This document shows positions 1 through 8,780 of a DNA stretch of 35,409 nucleotides, one piece after another. Both the position numbers and the translations under genes were made by a program. Source of the DNA: Bacteroidales bacterium (GTDB lineage: Bacteria > Bacteroidota > Bacteroidia > Bacteroidales > P3); NCBI GenBank assembly GCA_031272705.1, contig JAISTG010000118.1, forward strand, positions 1 to 35,409, in the 5' to 3' direction. Position 1 is the stretch's first letter; each line of letters begins with the position of its first letter. The notes below the pieces were generated by a model. That model worked only from the letters and a program-made list of their open reading frames with translations, had not been told where the DNA came from and ran no database searches.

Positions 1-95
1 TAAAATTATCGCCGTACTTATTTTAAAAAGTACGGCGATAAATTTTTTTTTCGCCGTACTTATTTTTAAAAGTAGGGCGATAATTTTTTTTATCC
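1..95. repeat. Array A: alternating inverted 21-bp repeats
   Basis: Four copies of a 13-bp block start at 7, 28, 49 and 70, an exact 21-bp step, in alternating orientation: TATCGCCGTACTT, then its perfect complement AAGTACGGCGATA, then a copy with one changed 5' base, then a copy with one change (GTAGGG). T/A-rich spacers fill the rest. Blocks 1+2 and 3+4 can each form a stem of 11-13 bp with an 8-nt loop. The array begins about 16 bases beyond the uvrA stop, so transcripts leaving uvrA would fold it, and it may act as a terminator. The array may continue beyond the left edge. Its unit is unrelated to the other arrays, but the period is the same. Confidence 0.85.
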
Positions 96-110
96 TTCGG
101 CTGACAAAAA

Positions 111-2951
111 TTATACCGAAATTTTGTCCCTCAAATAGTGGGTTAAATATGAGCCAATGCTGTTTTGGGAATTTTTTATCATTTGTTCGGGCGTGCCGGT
201 CGCAAGAATATAACCGCCATCTTTGCCTCCTTCGGGTCCAAGGTCAATAATATGGTCGGCAACCTTTATCACATCTAGATTATGTTCAATGACAACCATA
301 GTGTTTCCCTTTTCTACAAGTCGTTGTAGCACGTTTAAGAGAATTCTAATGTCTTCAAAATGCAGCCCTGTGGTCGGTTCGTCCAATATGTACAGGGTAT
401 TGCCCGTGTCTTTCTTGCCTAATTCGCCGGCAAGTTTTATCCTCTGGCTCTCACCTCCCGAAAGAGTGGTTGAAGGTTGCCCAAGCGTGATGTATCCAAG
501 CCCAACGTCCTGCACAACTTTGAGTTGCCGATGAATTTTAGGGTGATTTTCAAAGAAAATAATAGCCTCTGAAAACGACATATTCAACACATCTTTTATT
601 GATTTGCCTTTGTAACGGACTTCAAGCGTCTCCCTGTTATAACGACTCCCGTTGCAATCTTCACAAGTTACGTAAACATCGGGCAAAAAGTTCATTTCAA
701 TCGTACGAACTCCCGCTCCCTGACAGGTTTCGCAGCGTCCGCCCTTTACATTAAAGGAAAAGCGTCCGGCTTGATAGTTCCTTATTTTTGCCGTCGGCAG
801 AGATGCAAAAAGTTTTCGCACCTCATCAAACACGCCAATGAAGGTTGCGGGATTGCTTCGTGGGGTTCTGCCTATTGGACTTTGGTCTATTTCTATCACT
901 TTGTCTATATTGTCAATGCCTTCAATGCTTTTGTAAGGCAAAGGCTGTTTCTCACTGCGATAAAAGTAACGACTGAGAATGGGATGCAGCGTTTGATTTA
1001 TCAGAGATGACTTTCCACTGCCCGAAACTCCTGTTACACAAATAAATGTTCCAAGAGGCAGAGTTAGATTCACGTCTTTGAGATTATTACCGCTTGCTCC
1101 CAAAAGTTTTAATTCCTTTCCGTTGCCATTGCGTCTTTGTTTTGGTACTTCAATTTCACGTTTGCCGTTAAGATAATCGGCTGTTATTGACGGCTGTTCA
1201 AGAATCTGTTTCGGCGTTCCCTGTGCTACAATCTTGCCTCCGTTAATTCCTGCCGCAGGACCAATATCTACCACCCAGTCCGATTGCATTATCATATCCT
1301 TATCGTGTTCTACAACAATAACCGAGTTTCCCATATCACGCAAACGTTTCAACGATGCAATAAGTCGCTGGTTGTCTCGCTGGTGAAGCCCTATTGAAGG
1401 CTCATCTAAAATGTATAGCACATTAACTAACTCTGAACCGATTTGGGTTGCAAGTCTTATTCGCTGTGATTCCCCTCCCGACAAAGTGCGGCTTGCTCTG
1501 TTGAGATTCAAATAGCCAAGCCCCACGTCAAGCAGAAACTTTATTCTCGTGTTTATTTCTCTCAATATCTCCTTTGCAACTTCCTGTTTGCGGAAAGGCA
1601 GTTTTTCATTCAGCGAACCGCACCATTGAGCAAGGTCTGTCAAGTCCAAAGATGACACTTCCGCAATATTTTTTCCGTCAATCTTAAAAGAAAGTGATTC
1701 TTCCTTCAATCGTGTTCCGTGACATTGCGGACAAACGTTTTTATTCATAAACGAAGCCGCCCATTTCTGTATTCCGGCAGGCAGATTCTCACTAAACTGA
1801 GATGCAATGTAGTTAGTAATGCCGTAAAAGTTCGCATAATCATAAGCCGATTGCACAGTTGTACCGCTGCCATAAAGAATAAGGTCAAGATGTTCCTGTT
1901 TCAAATCTCTGAGCGGCGTTTCCAATGAAAAATTATAAACATTGGCAAGACTTTGAAGTTGTTTGAATATCCACGAATTAGCGTTATATTTCCCTATTGG
2001 CAACAATCCGCCCTGCAAAATACTCAAACTGCTGTCGGGAATAATCTTTTCAATATCTACCTGTGTTATTTCGCCGAGTCCGTTGCACTTCGGACAAGCT
2101 CCATAGGGCGAATTGAATGAGAAAGTGTTTGGTTCTGCATCGTTAAACGTTGTTATGGCAGGTACATTTGAAGTTTTGGAAGCATCTAAAGCCTGATTAA
2201 ATGCCTTGTATTCCTTGATTTCCTTTTTCCTGTCATCATTATCAATGATCATAACTGAGCCTTTGCCGTGCGAAAACGCAGTTTGCAATGATTTTTCAAG
2301 CCGACTGTGATTATTTTCCGTTATATTAAGAATGTCTATCACCACTTCAATATCGTGAATCTTGTATCTGTCCAACTGCATTCTGCGTTCAATGTAAGTG
2401 ATATGCCCATCAACACGCACCCTGACAAATCCTTTTTTGGCTATTTGTTCAAATAATTCTCTGTAATGCCCCTTTCGTCCTTTTACTGCGGGCGAAAGAA
2501 TTGTTATGGAATGGTTTGCATACTCTTTTTCTATGATTTTAATAATATCAAGGGCTGAATGTTTTTCTACCAGTTCTCCACTCTGAACATCGTAAGCGTC
2601 AGATATGCGAGCATAGAGAAGTCTCATTAAATCATATATTTCAGTTACCGTGCCAACCGTTGAACGCGGATTTTTATTAGTTGTTTTCTGTTCAATGGCA
2701 ATAACGGGTGAAAGTCCTGTAATTTGTTCTACGGCAGGTTTTTCCAAGTTTCCAATAAAGTTTCGTACATAAGCCGAAAACGTTTCCAAATATCGTCTTT
2801 GTCCTTCGGCATAAATAGTGTCAAAAGCCAGCGATGACTTACCCGAACCGCTTAATCCGGTAAACGTTACCAAAGAATTGCGAGGTATTTCCAACGATAT
2901 ATTTTGCAGATTGTGTGCCGAAGCACCTGTTATTTGCAGTTTTTCTTCCAT
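111..2951 (-). CDS. uvrA: UvrA, excinuclease ABC subunit A
   Basis: Damage-recognition ATPase of nucleotide excision repair; it works with UvrB and UvrC in the cytoplasm. The 946-aa length is normal for the family. It carries two ABC ATPase halves: the first Walker A is GLSGSGKSS (residues 32-40), the second is GVSGSGKSS (about 638-648). Two ABC signatures (LSGGESQRI) and two Walker B stretches ending in ILDEP are present. Zinc-binding cysteine pairs appear as [16 protein letters not shown] and [16 protein letters not shown]. The ATG at 2951 follows a -7 element at 2974-2981, and repeat array B lies upstream of that. The gene reads alone, separated from the 3150-6275 operon by the array. The sequence shows no defect. 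Confidence 0.98.
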   Translation of the reverse strand: MEEKLQITGASAHNLQNISLEIPRNSLVTFTGLSGSGKSSLAFDTIYAEGQRRYLETFSAYVRNFIGNLEKPAVEQITGLSPVIAIEQKTTNKNPRSTVGTVTEIYDLMRLLYARISDAYDVQSGELVEKHSALDIIKIIEKEYANHSITILSPAVKGRKGHYRELFEQIAKKGFVRVRVDGHITYIERRMQLDRYKIHDIEVVIDILNITENNHSRLEKSLQTAFSHGKGSVMIIDNDDRKKEIKEYKAFNQALDASKTSNVPAITTFNDAEPNTFSFNSPYGACPKCNGLGEITQVDIEKIIPDSSLSILQGGLLPIGKYNANSWIFKQLQSLANVYNFSLETPLRDLKQEHLDLILYGSGTTVQSAYDYANFYGITNYIASQFSENLPAGIQKWAASFMNKNVCPQCHGTRLKEESLSFKIDGKNIAEVSSLDLTDLAQWCGSLNEKLPFRKQEVAKEILREINTRIKFLLDVGLGYLNLNRASRTLSGGESQRIRLATQIGSELVNVLYILDEPSIGLHQRDNQRLIASLKRLRDMGNSVIVVEHDKDMIMQSDWVVDIGPAAGINGGKIVAQGTPKQILEQPSITADYLNGKREIEVPKQRRNGNGKELKLLGASGNNLKDVNLTLPLGTFICVTGVSGSGKSSLINQTLHPILSRYFYRSEKQPLPYKSIEGIDNIDKVIEIDQSPIGRTPRSNPATFIGVFDEVRKLFASLPTAKIRNYQAGRFSFNVKGGRCETCQGAGVRTIEMNFLPDVYVTCEDCNGSRYNRETLEVRYKGKSIKDVLNMSFSEAIIFFENHPKIHRQLKVVQDVGLGYITLGQPSTTLSGGESQRIKLAGELGKKDTGNTLYILDEPTTGLHFEDIRILLNVLQRLVEKGNTMVVIEHNLDVIKVADHIIDLGPEGGKDGGYILATGTPEQMIKNSQNSIGSYLTHYLRDKISV

Positions 2952-2973
2952 GTTTTGTTAAAGTTTTGACTTG

Positions 2974-2981
2974 CAAAAGTA
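2974..2981 (-). promoter_or_regulatory. Promoter -7 element of uvrA
   Basis: TACTTTTG on the minus strand, 23 bases upstream of the uvrA ATG, matches the Bacteroidota -7 consensus TAnnTTTG. A TTTG lies upstream at 3006-3009, but with 24 bases of spacing instead of the usual 19, so the -33 is doubtful. The surrounding 58 bp (2972-3029) match the region upstream of the OstA-like gene at 50 of 58 positions. Confidence 0.6.
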
Positions 2982-3032
2982 ATAAAAAACCGGAATACGG
3001 CATTGCAAATATAAAGAACGATAACAAAAAGA

Positions 3033-3133
3033 AGTAAGTTAAATCACAATTTTCTGAAACTTGATTATAGAACGCTAGAATCAAATTATAGATTTTTATA
3101 ATTTGATTCTAGCATGCTGGAATTTGATTATAG
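3033..3133. repeat. Array B: dispersed 21-bp palindromic units upstream of uvrA
   Basis: Four 17-bp units start at 3054, 3075, 3096 and 3117, exactly 21 bp apart: CTGAAACTTGATTATAG, CTAGAATCAAATTATAG, TTATAATTTGATTCTAG and CTGGAATTTGATTATAG. The second is inverted relative to the others. Each unit has two 7-bp arms of the type CTRDAAY around a TTG/CAA core, with 4-bp spacers. A degenerate fifth unit is in phase on the uvrA side (3033-3049). The array fills the gap between the 3' end of the phosphoesterase gene and the uvrA promoter. It belongs to the same family as arrays C, D, E and F. Confidence 0.93.
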
Positions 3134-3149
3134 AAATGTAAAGAGGTTT

Positions 3150-3641
3150 TTAACGATCATATTCCATCACATCAAGATTTTGCATCTTCTCTCTATCAAT
3201 TTCCAATCGGACAAGGGTACATTTTAAGTGGATTCCGTATTTTCCACACGCCCCCGGGTTGATATGTAACAAGTTCATATCATTGTCAAACATCACTTTA
3301 CAGATATGAGAATGCCCACAAAGAAACAGATGCGGCTTTTCGTTTTGCAGTATCTTTTTTATGGCAGCAGGATAGTGCGAAGGATAGCCGCCGATGTGCG
3401 TCATAAGGACTTTAACGCCCTCAATATTAAAGGTAAGAAGGTCTTTAAGAGAAGGAAAATCAATTTTGGAATCAATGTTTCCGCAAACCGCTATTGTCTT
3501 TTTGAAATGTTGCAATTCCGCAAGCACATCCGCACTGCCAATGTCCCCGCAATGCAGTATTATATCTACATTTTGGAAAAATGTATAGACCTGTGGCGGT
3601 ACTCTTCCGTGAGAATCGCTCATTATTCCAAGCCTTGTCAT
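3150..3641 (-). CDS. YfcE/MJ0936-type metallophosphoesterase
   Basis: A 163-aa single-domain calcineurin-like phosphoesterase. The dinuclear metal-site motifs are present in order: MSDSHGR (residues 7-13, Asp9 and His11), HCGDIGS (about 31-37), CGNID (about 54-58), a histidine in THIGGYP (about 81), and CGHSHI (about 108-113). Family members are small cytoplasmic phosphodiesterases tested mainly on artificial substrates, so the natural substrate is unknown. It is the last gene of a five-gene minus-strand operon, 10 bases after gmhA, so it may hydrolyse a phosphorylated intermediate from sugar metabolism; that is inference. A family member is certain, the specific function is not. Confidence 0.9.
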   Translation of the reverse strand: MTRLGIMSDSHGRVPPQVYTFFQNVDIILHCGDIGSADVLAELQHFKKTIAVCGNIDSKIDFPSLKDLLTFNIEGVKVLMTHIGGYPSHYPAAIKKILQNEKPHLFLCGHSHICKVMFDNDMNLLHINPGACGKYGIHLKCTLVRLEIDREKMQNLDVMEYDR

Positions 3642-3651
3642 CTGTAAAACC

Positions 3652-4236
3652 TTATTGGCGTGGAAACAAAGTGCTTTCTACGAGTTCGCAAACGATGTGT
3701 CCGAGCATTATATGGCTTTCCTGAACTCGCGGGGTGTCATTGGACGGCACGGCAAGCAGATAATCGCTCAGCGAAGCCATTTTCCCACCGCCTCTTCCTG
3801 TGAATGAAATGGTTATCATCCCTTTTCGTTTTGCCGTTTCCAACGCTGCAATGATGTTTTTGGAATTTCCGCTGGTTGAAATGCCGATTAGGATGTCGCC
3901 TTCCCTGCCCATACCTTCCACGATGCGGGAATAAACTGCGTCATACGAATAATCGTTAGCCACAGCCGTCATATAAGAAGTATTAACGTGCAATGCCTCA
4001 GCGGCTAATGGCGGTCTGTCGTAGTAGAATCTGCCTGAAAACTCCGCAGCCAAGTGTTGAGCATCGGCAGCCGAGCCTCCGTTGCCACAAAACAGCACTT
4101 TCCTGCCCGCCTTGTAAGCATCAACTATCACAGAGGCTATTTTGCTTACCTCATTTATTATTTCCGTATCGTTGAGAAGTTGTTCCTTTACGCTGATTGA
4201 CTGCTCTATAACTTCTTTTATTCGTTCCGTGTTCAT
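3652..4236 (-). CDS. gmhA: SIS-domain phosphoheptose isomerase (GmhA-like)
   Basis: Predicted to isomerise sedoheptulose 7-phosphate to D-glycero-D-manno-heptose 7-phosphate, the first step of ADP-heptose synthesis for lipopolysaccharide. The 194-aa length fits GmhA. It shows the family's sugar-phosphate signature NGGSAADAQHLAAEF (about residues 52-66), the SIS motif GISTSGNSKN (about 118-127) and the C-terminal ESHIMLGHIVCELVE region that supplies metal/active-site residues. Its ATG overlaps the stop of the upstream glycosyltransferase by 4 bases, which suggests translational coupling and a shared role in envelope glycoconjugate synthesis. Other SIS isomerases of similar length (DiaA-like) are an alternative, but the NGGSAADAQH signature and context favour GmhA. 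Confidence 0.87.
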   Translation of the reverse strand: MNTERIKEVIEQSISVKEQLLNDTEIINEVSKIASVIVDAYKAGRKVLFCGNGGSAADAQHLAAEFSGRFYYDRPPLAAEALHVNTSYMTAVANDYSYDAVYSRIVEGMGREGDILIGISTSGNSKNIIAALETAKRKGMITISFTGRGGGKMASLSDYLLAVPSNDTPRVQESHIMLGHIVCELVESTLFPRQ

Positions 4237-5198
4237 AAATCAATGTTTTTCTTTTTGCTTATTAAATAAGAATTTCGTGTAGGTGAGTTTCTACCTATCA
4301 TATCCGCAAGAAAGCCCGCCAGAAACAACTGACAGCCAATTATCATGGTCGTAAGAGCAATGTAAAAGTAAGGACTGTTGGTTATAAGTCTCATTTGAAT
4401 GCCCTCGCAACCTGCTATTATCTTCTGCAAACCCATTATTATCGTGATGGAAATACCTATTATGAACATAATACTTCCCCATAAGCCGAAGAAATGCATT
4501 GGCTTTTTGCCGAATTTAAGTATGAATATGATTGAAATCAGGTCAAGATACCCATGAATGAAGCGATTCATACCGAATTTTGAGACTCCAAACTCACGTT
4601 TTCTGTGTTGAACAACCTTTTCACCAATGTTCGTGAAGCCGGCACCTTTTGCTATGACAGGGATATAGCGATGCATTTCACCATAAACCTCAATAGATTT
4701 CACCACATCCTGACGATAGGCTTTCAAACCGCAGTTAAAGTCGTGCAGTTTTATGCCTGTGATAGCCCGTGTGGTCGCATTATAAAATTTAGAGGGAATA
4801 TTCTTGGTCAGTTTTGCGTCATAACGTTTCTTTTTCCAGCCACTTACCAAATCGTAACCTTCATTCATAACCATACTGTAAAGTTCGGGTATCTCTTCGG
4901 GGCTGTCCTGCAAGTCGGCATCCATAGTTACAACTACGTTTCCCGCAGAATACTCAAAGCCAACGTTCAAAGCGGCTGACTTTCCGTAATTTCGCGAGAA
5001 CCTTACTGCCTTTACGGTCTCCGCATTGTCGTTTGCAAGTCGCTCTATCACTTTCCACGAACCGTCTTTGCTGCCGTCATCAACGAAAATCACCTCATAA
5101 CTGAAGCCATTCGCCGTCATAACCTGCCGTATCCACGTAAAAAGTTTCTCTAACGACTCTTCCTCATTATATAACGGTATTATAACAGATATATCCAT
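4233..5198 (-). CDS. Membrane-anchored family 2 glycosyltransferase (DPM1/GtrB-like)
   Basis: Predicted to transfer a sugar from a nucleotide donor to a polyprenyl phosphate at the cytoplasmic face of the inner membrane. The 321-aa protein has an N-terminal GT-A domain (VIIPLYNEEESLEKL at about 6-20, VDDGSKDGS, DADLQDSPEEI with the metal-binding DxD, and a later HRKREFGVSKF segment typical of DPM1-like enzymes). Two C-terminal hydrophobic spans follow (about 233-260 and 275-298). It sits 3 bases after a DUF4199 gene and overlaps gmhA by 4 bases. DUF4199 genes beside this type of glycosyltransferase are familiar in Bacteroidota. Donor sugar and product cannot be told from sequence. Confidence 0.9.
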   Translation of the reverse strand: MDISVIIPLYNEEESLEKLFTWIRQVMTANGFSYEVIFVDDGSKDGSWKVIERLANDNAETVKAVRFSRNYGKSAALNVGFEYSAGNVVVTMDADLQDSPEEIPELYSMVMNEGYDLVSGWKKKRYDAKLTKNIPSKFYNATTRAITGIKLHDFNCGLKAYRQDVVKSIEVYGEMHRYIPVIAKGAGFTNIGEKVVQHRKREFGVSKFGMNRFIHGYLDLISIIFILKFGKKPMHFFGLWGSIMFIIGISITIIMGLQKIIAGCEGIQMRLITNSPYFYIALTTMIIGCQLFLAGFLADMIGRNSPTRNSYLISKKKNIDL

Positions 5199-5201
5199 AA
5201 A

Positions 5202-5741
5202 CTATAATTTTGTTTGTTTTGTTCTTATTTCCGACTTTTCATTTCTCAACATCAGGGCTGCAACCATCGCAAAGATAATACTCACTGTTATTGTAAGCAA
5301 AACAGCACTCATCGCAATGGAAGACGGAGTTGTCATCGCCCTTACCGCTTCATCGGGCAGTTTAACGTTGTTTTCCAATGCCCTTTGCATATTATAACAT
5401 CGTACCTGCATATTCGGGTCTATTTTCCACGCATAAACGTAAATGAAAATGCCATAAACAACCGCCGAAACTATGCCCAAACCAAAGCAAACCAAATATC
5501 CCTCCCGAAAACTGACTTTCTGTTCCTCCAAATTCTTTCTGTAACGCCACAAAAAGAGGAACATAAGCACCAATAACGCCACATTTTCAACGTAGGTTAC
5601 GGGTTGGCTCAGGGGATATATGATTAGACGGCGGAAAATGACCAATGCACTCAACGCCAAACCCGTATAAAGCCCATAAAGCAACGATGCACGCCGATAA
5701 TTGCCGTGAATAACAGACCGATAACGCTTTATCAATTTCAT
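5202..5741 (-). CDS. DUF4199 family membrane protein (second copy)
   Basis: A 179-aa integral membrane protein with four hydrophobic spans at about residues 21-36, 52-66, 82-103 and 141-165. A polar loop lies between spans 3 and 4 and a basic tail ends the protein. The layout and the SFREGYLVCFGLGIVSAVVYG region match the DUF4199 family, which is known almost only from Bacteroidota and has no assigned biochemical role. It is separated by 3 bases on each side from the upstream DUF4199 paralogue and the downstream glycosyltransferase, so it is surely co-transcribed. It could assist lipid-linked sugar transfer, but that is only inferred from position. Confidence 0.78.
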   Translation of the reverse strand: MKLIKRYRSVIHGNYRRASLLYGLYTGLALSALVIFRRLIIYPLSQPVTYVENVALLVLMFLFLWRYRKNLEEQKVSFREGYLVCFGLGIVSAVVYGIFIYVYAWKIDPNMQVRCYNMQRALENNVKLPDEAVRAMTTPSSIAMSAVLLTITVSIIFAMVAALMLRNEKSEIRTKQTKL

Positions 5742-5744
5742 AAA

Positions 5745-6275
5745 TCAGTCATTCGGCTGGTTGTAATCATCAGGTAGATTAGCGTTTTGACGGCTTGCAA
5801 TGAAGGAAACAATTAACGTCCAAAATATATTGCGTATCAACACACCAATAAAGGAAAAGAACGGATACCCTGCTTGCGTTAAGCCGAACATTCGCTCATC
5901 TTCGTAAATTGAAGCGTCCATTCCCATACTTTCAAACTGCGTTACGAAGTCGTCAAGCATATTTTGAATGAACGCAGTATCAAGTTTATAGATGTGCAAA
6001 GCCTCATAAACCGCAACGAAAAAAGCAACCACCAGCGAGATGATTGCCCCTATCGCCATAAAACGCCCGAATTTCACCTTCGGTTTGCGATAAACGTTTC
6101 GCCGATAGTTAATAAACGACCACAAAAGCCCGCCAATAAAGAGCAGAAGATAAATCCAACTCACAAATGACGAATTATTAGCGATGTAAAACATCACAAT
6201 GTAATACAGAAACAGGATTCCGCCGAGCATTGACCCTGTTTTGAACGCATAAGAAGCATATTTTTCTCTTTCCAT
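5745..6275 (-). CDS. DUF4199 family membrane protein (first copy)
   Basis: A 176-aa protein with four hydrophobic spans at about residues 15-31, 38-55, 72-90 and 139-161. It has the same topology as its downstream neighbour, including the ...KFGRFMAIGAIISLVVAFFVAVYEAL third span, so the two are likely tandem paralogues that have diverged. The family is DUF4199, function unknown. It is the first gene of a minus-strand operon (DUF4199, DUF4199, GT2, gmhA, phosphoesterase), driven by a -7 element at 6314-6321. Array C lies further upstream, between this gene and the divergent arginine decarboxylase. Confidence 0.78.
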   Translation of the reverse strand: MEREKYASYAFKTGSMLGGILFLYYIVMFYIANNSSFVSWIYLLLFIGGLLWSFINYRRNVYRKPKVKFGRFMAIGAIISLVVAFFVAVYEALHIYKLDTAFIQNMLDDFVTQFESMGMDASIYEDERMFGLTQAGYPFFSFIGVLIRNIFWTLIVSFIASRQNANLPDDYNQPND

Positions 6276-6313
6276 AAAAGATAAGAATTACATAAATTAA
6301 AAATTACAGGCTG

Positions 6314-6321
6314 CAAAGGTA
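6314..6321 (-). promoter_or_regulatory. Promoter -7 element of the DUF4199-GT2-gmhA operon
   Basis: TACCTTTG on the minus strand, 38 bases upstream of the first DUF4199 start, fits TAnnTTTG. No convincing -33 TTTG is seen at the usual distance. It is the only promoter-like element found for the five-gene operon. Confidence 0.55.
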
Positions 6322-6460
6322 AGAAAAAATTTTGTGATATGCTATTGTGGGTAAAAATTTGCTTTTTTTACGAGAGAAAAATCTGTAATTATAGTTTGGA
6401 AATTGTATTATATTCCGTTAAAATTTGTTTGTAAATTAATCCAAAATTGCTTATGATTTC

Positions 6461-6561
6461 CTGAAACTTGATTACAGATTTCTGAAACTTGATTATAGAA
6501 TTCTATAATTTGATTCTAGCGTTCTATAATCAAGTTTCAGAAAATTGTAATTTAATTATAG
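6461..6561. repeat. Array C: dispersed 21-bp palindromic units, DUF4199/speA gap
   Basis: Units start at 6461 (CTGAAACTTGATTACAG), 6482 (CTGAAACTTGATTATAG), 6503 (CTATAATTTGATTCTAG) and 6524 (CTATAATCAAGTTTCAG). A degenerate unit follows at 6545 (TTGTAATTTAATTATAG). All are exactly 21 bp apart. The unit at 6524 is the perfect complement of the one at 6482, so the array can fold as one long hairpin. In the 477-base gap 6276-6752 the rest is AT-rich: promoter elements at 6314-6321 and 6659-6666, nothing recognisable at 6322-6460 and 6562-6658, and a leader of about 85 bases before the decarboxylase. Confidence 0.93.
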
Positions 6562-6658
6562 TCCAATATAACTTTATTTTGGTAATCCAAAATGAATTTT
6601 TATGAAATTAAAATTAGAATATTGTGTTTCAAATTAAGATTATTTGAAAATAAAATTG

Positions 6659-6666
6659 TACCTTTG
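6659..6666 (+). promoter_or_regulatory. Promoter -7 element of arginine decarboxylase
   Basis: TACCTTTG fits the Bacteroidota -7 consensus. The nearest TTTG is at 6643-6646, too close for a standard -33. It would give a leader of about 80 bases before the ATG at 6753. No attenuator or riboswitch fold was recognised in that leader. Confidence 0.55.
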
Positions 6667-6752
6667 CAAGCCGAAAATGTACTCTTTTGTACTGAAGTAA
6701 GTGAGTTAAATTAAATAAAAGTATAATAAAGTAATTAAGTTAAGTTGTAAAA

Positions 6753-8150
6753 ATGAAGAATAAGTATATTGACTTGATAGAACAAACATTTGAATTTCCA
6801 CAAGAAGGATTCTGTGTTGAGGATAATGAATTGCTGTTCCATAATATCCCATTAATGGATATTATAAATCAATATGGTACGCCGTTAAAAATAACCTACC
6901 TCCCGCGAATTTCCAATCAGATTCAGAAAGCCAAACGTCTGTTTAACGTAGCAATAGCAAAGGTAGATTACAAAGGGACATACAATTACAGTTACTGCAC
7001 AAAGAGTTCTCATTTCTCATTTGTATTGGAGGAAGTTTTGAAGAATGAAGTCAATCTTGAAACTTCGTCTGCCTTTGATATAAATCTAATAAATGAGTTA
7101 TTTGAACAAGGCAAATTAGATAAGCAACAATACATTCTCTGTAATGGTTTTAAGCGACCTCAATACATTGAAAACATTAGTGAATTGTTGAATATGGGGT
7201 TTGAAAACGTTATTCCCATAATTGATAACATAGAAGAAATAGACTTACTTGACGAAAAAATAGAAACTCAATGCAAGGTAGGAATCCGCATTGCTGCCGA
7301 AGAAGAACCTGTCTTTGATTTCTATACTTCCCGACTTGGAATAAAATACAATGATATAATAAACTTTTATAAGGAAAAGATAGAAAAGAATCCGAAATTC
7401 AAGTTAAAGATGTTACATTTCTTTATAAACACCGGTATAAAGGATACGGCATACTATTGGAACGAGTTACAAAAATGCGTTAATGTTTATTGTGAATTGA
7501 AGAAAATTGCCCCCGAATTAGATTCTCTAAACATAGGTGGCGGCTTTCCAATAAAGAAATCACTGAATTTTACGTATGATTACGAATATATGGCGGAAGA
7601 AATTTTGGCTCAAATAAAAGAAAACTGCAATAAACAGGAGATAAATGAACCTAATATCTTTACGGAATTCGGTTCTTTCACGGTTGGAGAATCAGGCTGC
7701 ATATTATATTCTATTATTGACCAGAAAAGACAAAACGACAGGGAGTTATGGTATATGATTGACTCATCTTTTATTACTACTTTACCCGATACGTGGGGGA
7801 TAAAACAACGTTTCATTTTACTTCCAATCAATAAATGGGACAATGAATACCAAAGAGTCTTCTTGGGTGGCTTAACCTGTGATTCTCAAGACTATTACAG
7901 CACGGAGGAACACTCAAATGCCGTATTCCTACCGAAATATACGAGCCTTGAAAACGAACCTTTATACATCGGATTCTTCCATACGGGGGCGTATCAGGAG
8001 GCATTGGCAGGTTATGGCGGCATCCAACATTGCCTCATTCCTCAACCTAAACACATCATTTTAGATAAGGATGAGGAGGGTGAATGGACTACAAAACTCT
8101 TTGCCAAGGAACAGAGTTATAAGTCAATGTTAAAGATATTAGGTTACTAA
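6753..8150 (+). CDS. speA: Biosynthetic arginine decarboxylase, fold-type III PLP enzyme
   Basis: Predicted to convert arginine to agmatine and CO2, the entry step of agmatine-based polyamine synthesis, in the cytoplasm. The 465-aa length and overall sequence match the short arginine-decarboxylase type annotated in Flavobacteriia and relatives, not the roughly 630-aa enterobacterial SpeA. Visible features are the PLP lysine in YCTKSSH (Lys84), the glycine-rich phosphate-binding GGGFPI (about 254-259), TEFGSFTVGESG (about 306-317) and the C-terminal active-site stretch GGLTCDSQDYY (about 373-383, Cys377). A MarC gene follows after 13 bases. Carboxynorspermidine or diaminopimelate decarboxylases are more distant alternatives. 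Confidence 0.82.
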   Translation: MKNKYIDLIEQTFEFPQEGFCVEDNELLFHNIPLMDIINQYGTPLKITYLPRISNQIQKAKRLFNVAIAKVDYKGTYNYSYCTKSSHFSFVLEEVLKNEVNLETSSAFDINLINELFEQGKLDKQQYILCNGFKRPQYIENISELLNMGFENVIPIIDNIEEIDLLDEKIETQCKVGIRIAAEEEPVFDFYTSRLGIKYNDIINFYKEKIEKNPKFKLKMLHFFINTGIKDTAYYWNELQKCVNVYCELKKIAPELDSLNIGGGFPIKKSLNFTYDYEYMAEEILAQIKENCNKQEINEPNIFTEFGSFTVGESGCILYSIIDQKRQNDRELWYMIDSSFITTLPDTWGIKQRFILLPINKWDNEYQRVFLGGLTCDSQDYYSTEEHSNAVFLPKYTSLENEPLYIGFFHTGAYQEALAGYGGIQHCLIPQPKHIILDKDEEGEWTTKLFAKEQSYKSMLKILGY

Positions 8151-8163
8151 AACAGATGCACCG

Positions 8164-8739
8164 ATGATAGATTTAAGAGAGATACTTACGGCATTTATGG
8201 TACTATTTGCCATTATTGATATTACAGGATCAGTACCTATTATAATAGATTTGGACAGCAACGGAAAGAAACCAAATGCCACTAAAGCGGCTTTAATTTC
8301 CTTTGGATTTATGGTTCTGTTCCTTTTTGCGGGTGAAGGATTGCTGAATCTGTTTAATGTGGATATTGCATCGTTTGCTATTGCGGGTGCGGTAATTCTG
8401 CTTGCGCTGGCGATAGAAATGACTTTTAATATAGAGATTTTTAAGAATGATTCAACAAGTAGTAATTCCACCCTTGTACCTATGGTTTTCCCGTTGATAG
8501 CGGGTGCAGGTGCATTGACCACAACTCTTTCATTACGAGCCGAATGTGCTATCCCTAATATCATTATTGCTATTGCTTTGAACATGGTTATAGTCTGGGC
8601 GGTGATTCGTAATGTTAAATGGGTAGAAAAAGTACTCGGCAAGGCAGGTATTTATATTCTTCGGAAGTTTTTTGGAGTTATCTTGCTGGCAATGAGTGTT
8701 AAACTGATAGTCAGTAACCTTACCGTACTGCTTAAATAA
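8164..8739 (+). CDS. MarC family integral membrane protein
   Basis: A 191-aa inner-membrane protein with about six hydrophobic spans. It has the family's conserved N-terminal pattern FAIIDITGSVPIIIDL (about 16-31) and the mid-protein FPLIAGAGALTTTLSL motif (about 109-124). MarC (UPF0056) proteins were once linked to multiple antibiotic resistance, a link later withdrawn; transport of small neutral compounds has been suggested, but the role is unproven. The gene starts 13 bases after the arginine decarboxylase, so the two are likely co-transcribed. A strong hairpin terminator follows its stop at once. Confidence 0.88.
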   Translation: MIDLREILTAFMVLFAIIDITGSVPIIIDLDSNGKKPNATKAALISFGFMVLFLFAGEGLLNLFNVDIASFAIAGAVILLALAIEMTFNIEIFKNDSTSSNSTLVPMVFPLIAGAGALTTTLSLRAECAIPNIIIAIALNMVIVWAVIRNVKWVEKVLGKAGIYILRKFFGVILLAMSVKLIVSNLTVLLK

Positions 8740-8742
8740 AAC

Positions 8743-8777
8743 AACAGCCCGACAACAATAATCATCAGGCTGTTTTC
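8743..8777. terminator. Bidirectional terminator between marC-like gene and tRNA-Leu
   Basis: AACAGCC (8743-8749) pairs with GGCTGTT (8768-8774), followed by a short T run in the plus direction. On the minus strand the same stem is followed by GTTTTATTT. It lies 4 bases after the marC-like stop and 4 bases beyond the tRNA 3' end, so it can end both convergent transcripts. Confidence 0.75.
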
Positions 8778-8780
8778 TCG

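Noticed and set aside
2839-3084. Small minus-strand gene overlapping the uvrA start and array B
   Set aside because: Different frame from uvrA, covers its promoter and repeat DNA, no recognisable protein.
3054-3133. REP/BIME-type repeats with an associated transposase
   Set aside because: Typical REP elements are GC-rich hairpins with a tetranucleotide head; these are AT-rich, phased at 21 bp, and no REP-associated transposase gene is in the window.
8139-8642. 167-residue minus-strand frame opposite the marC-like gene
   Set aside because: Shadow of the plus-strand membrane protein gene; the plus frame carries the family motifs.
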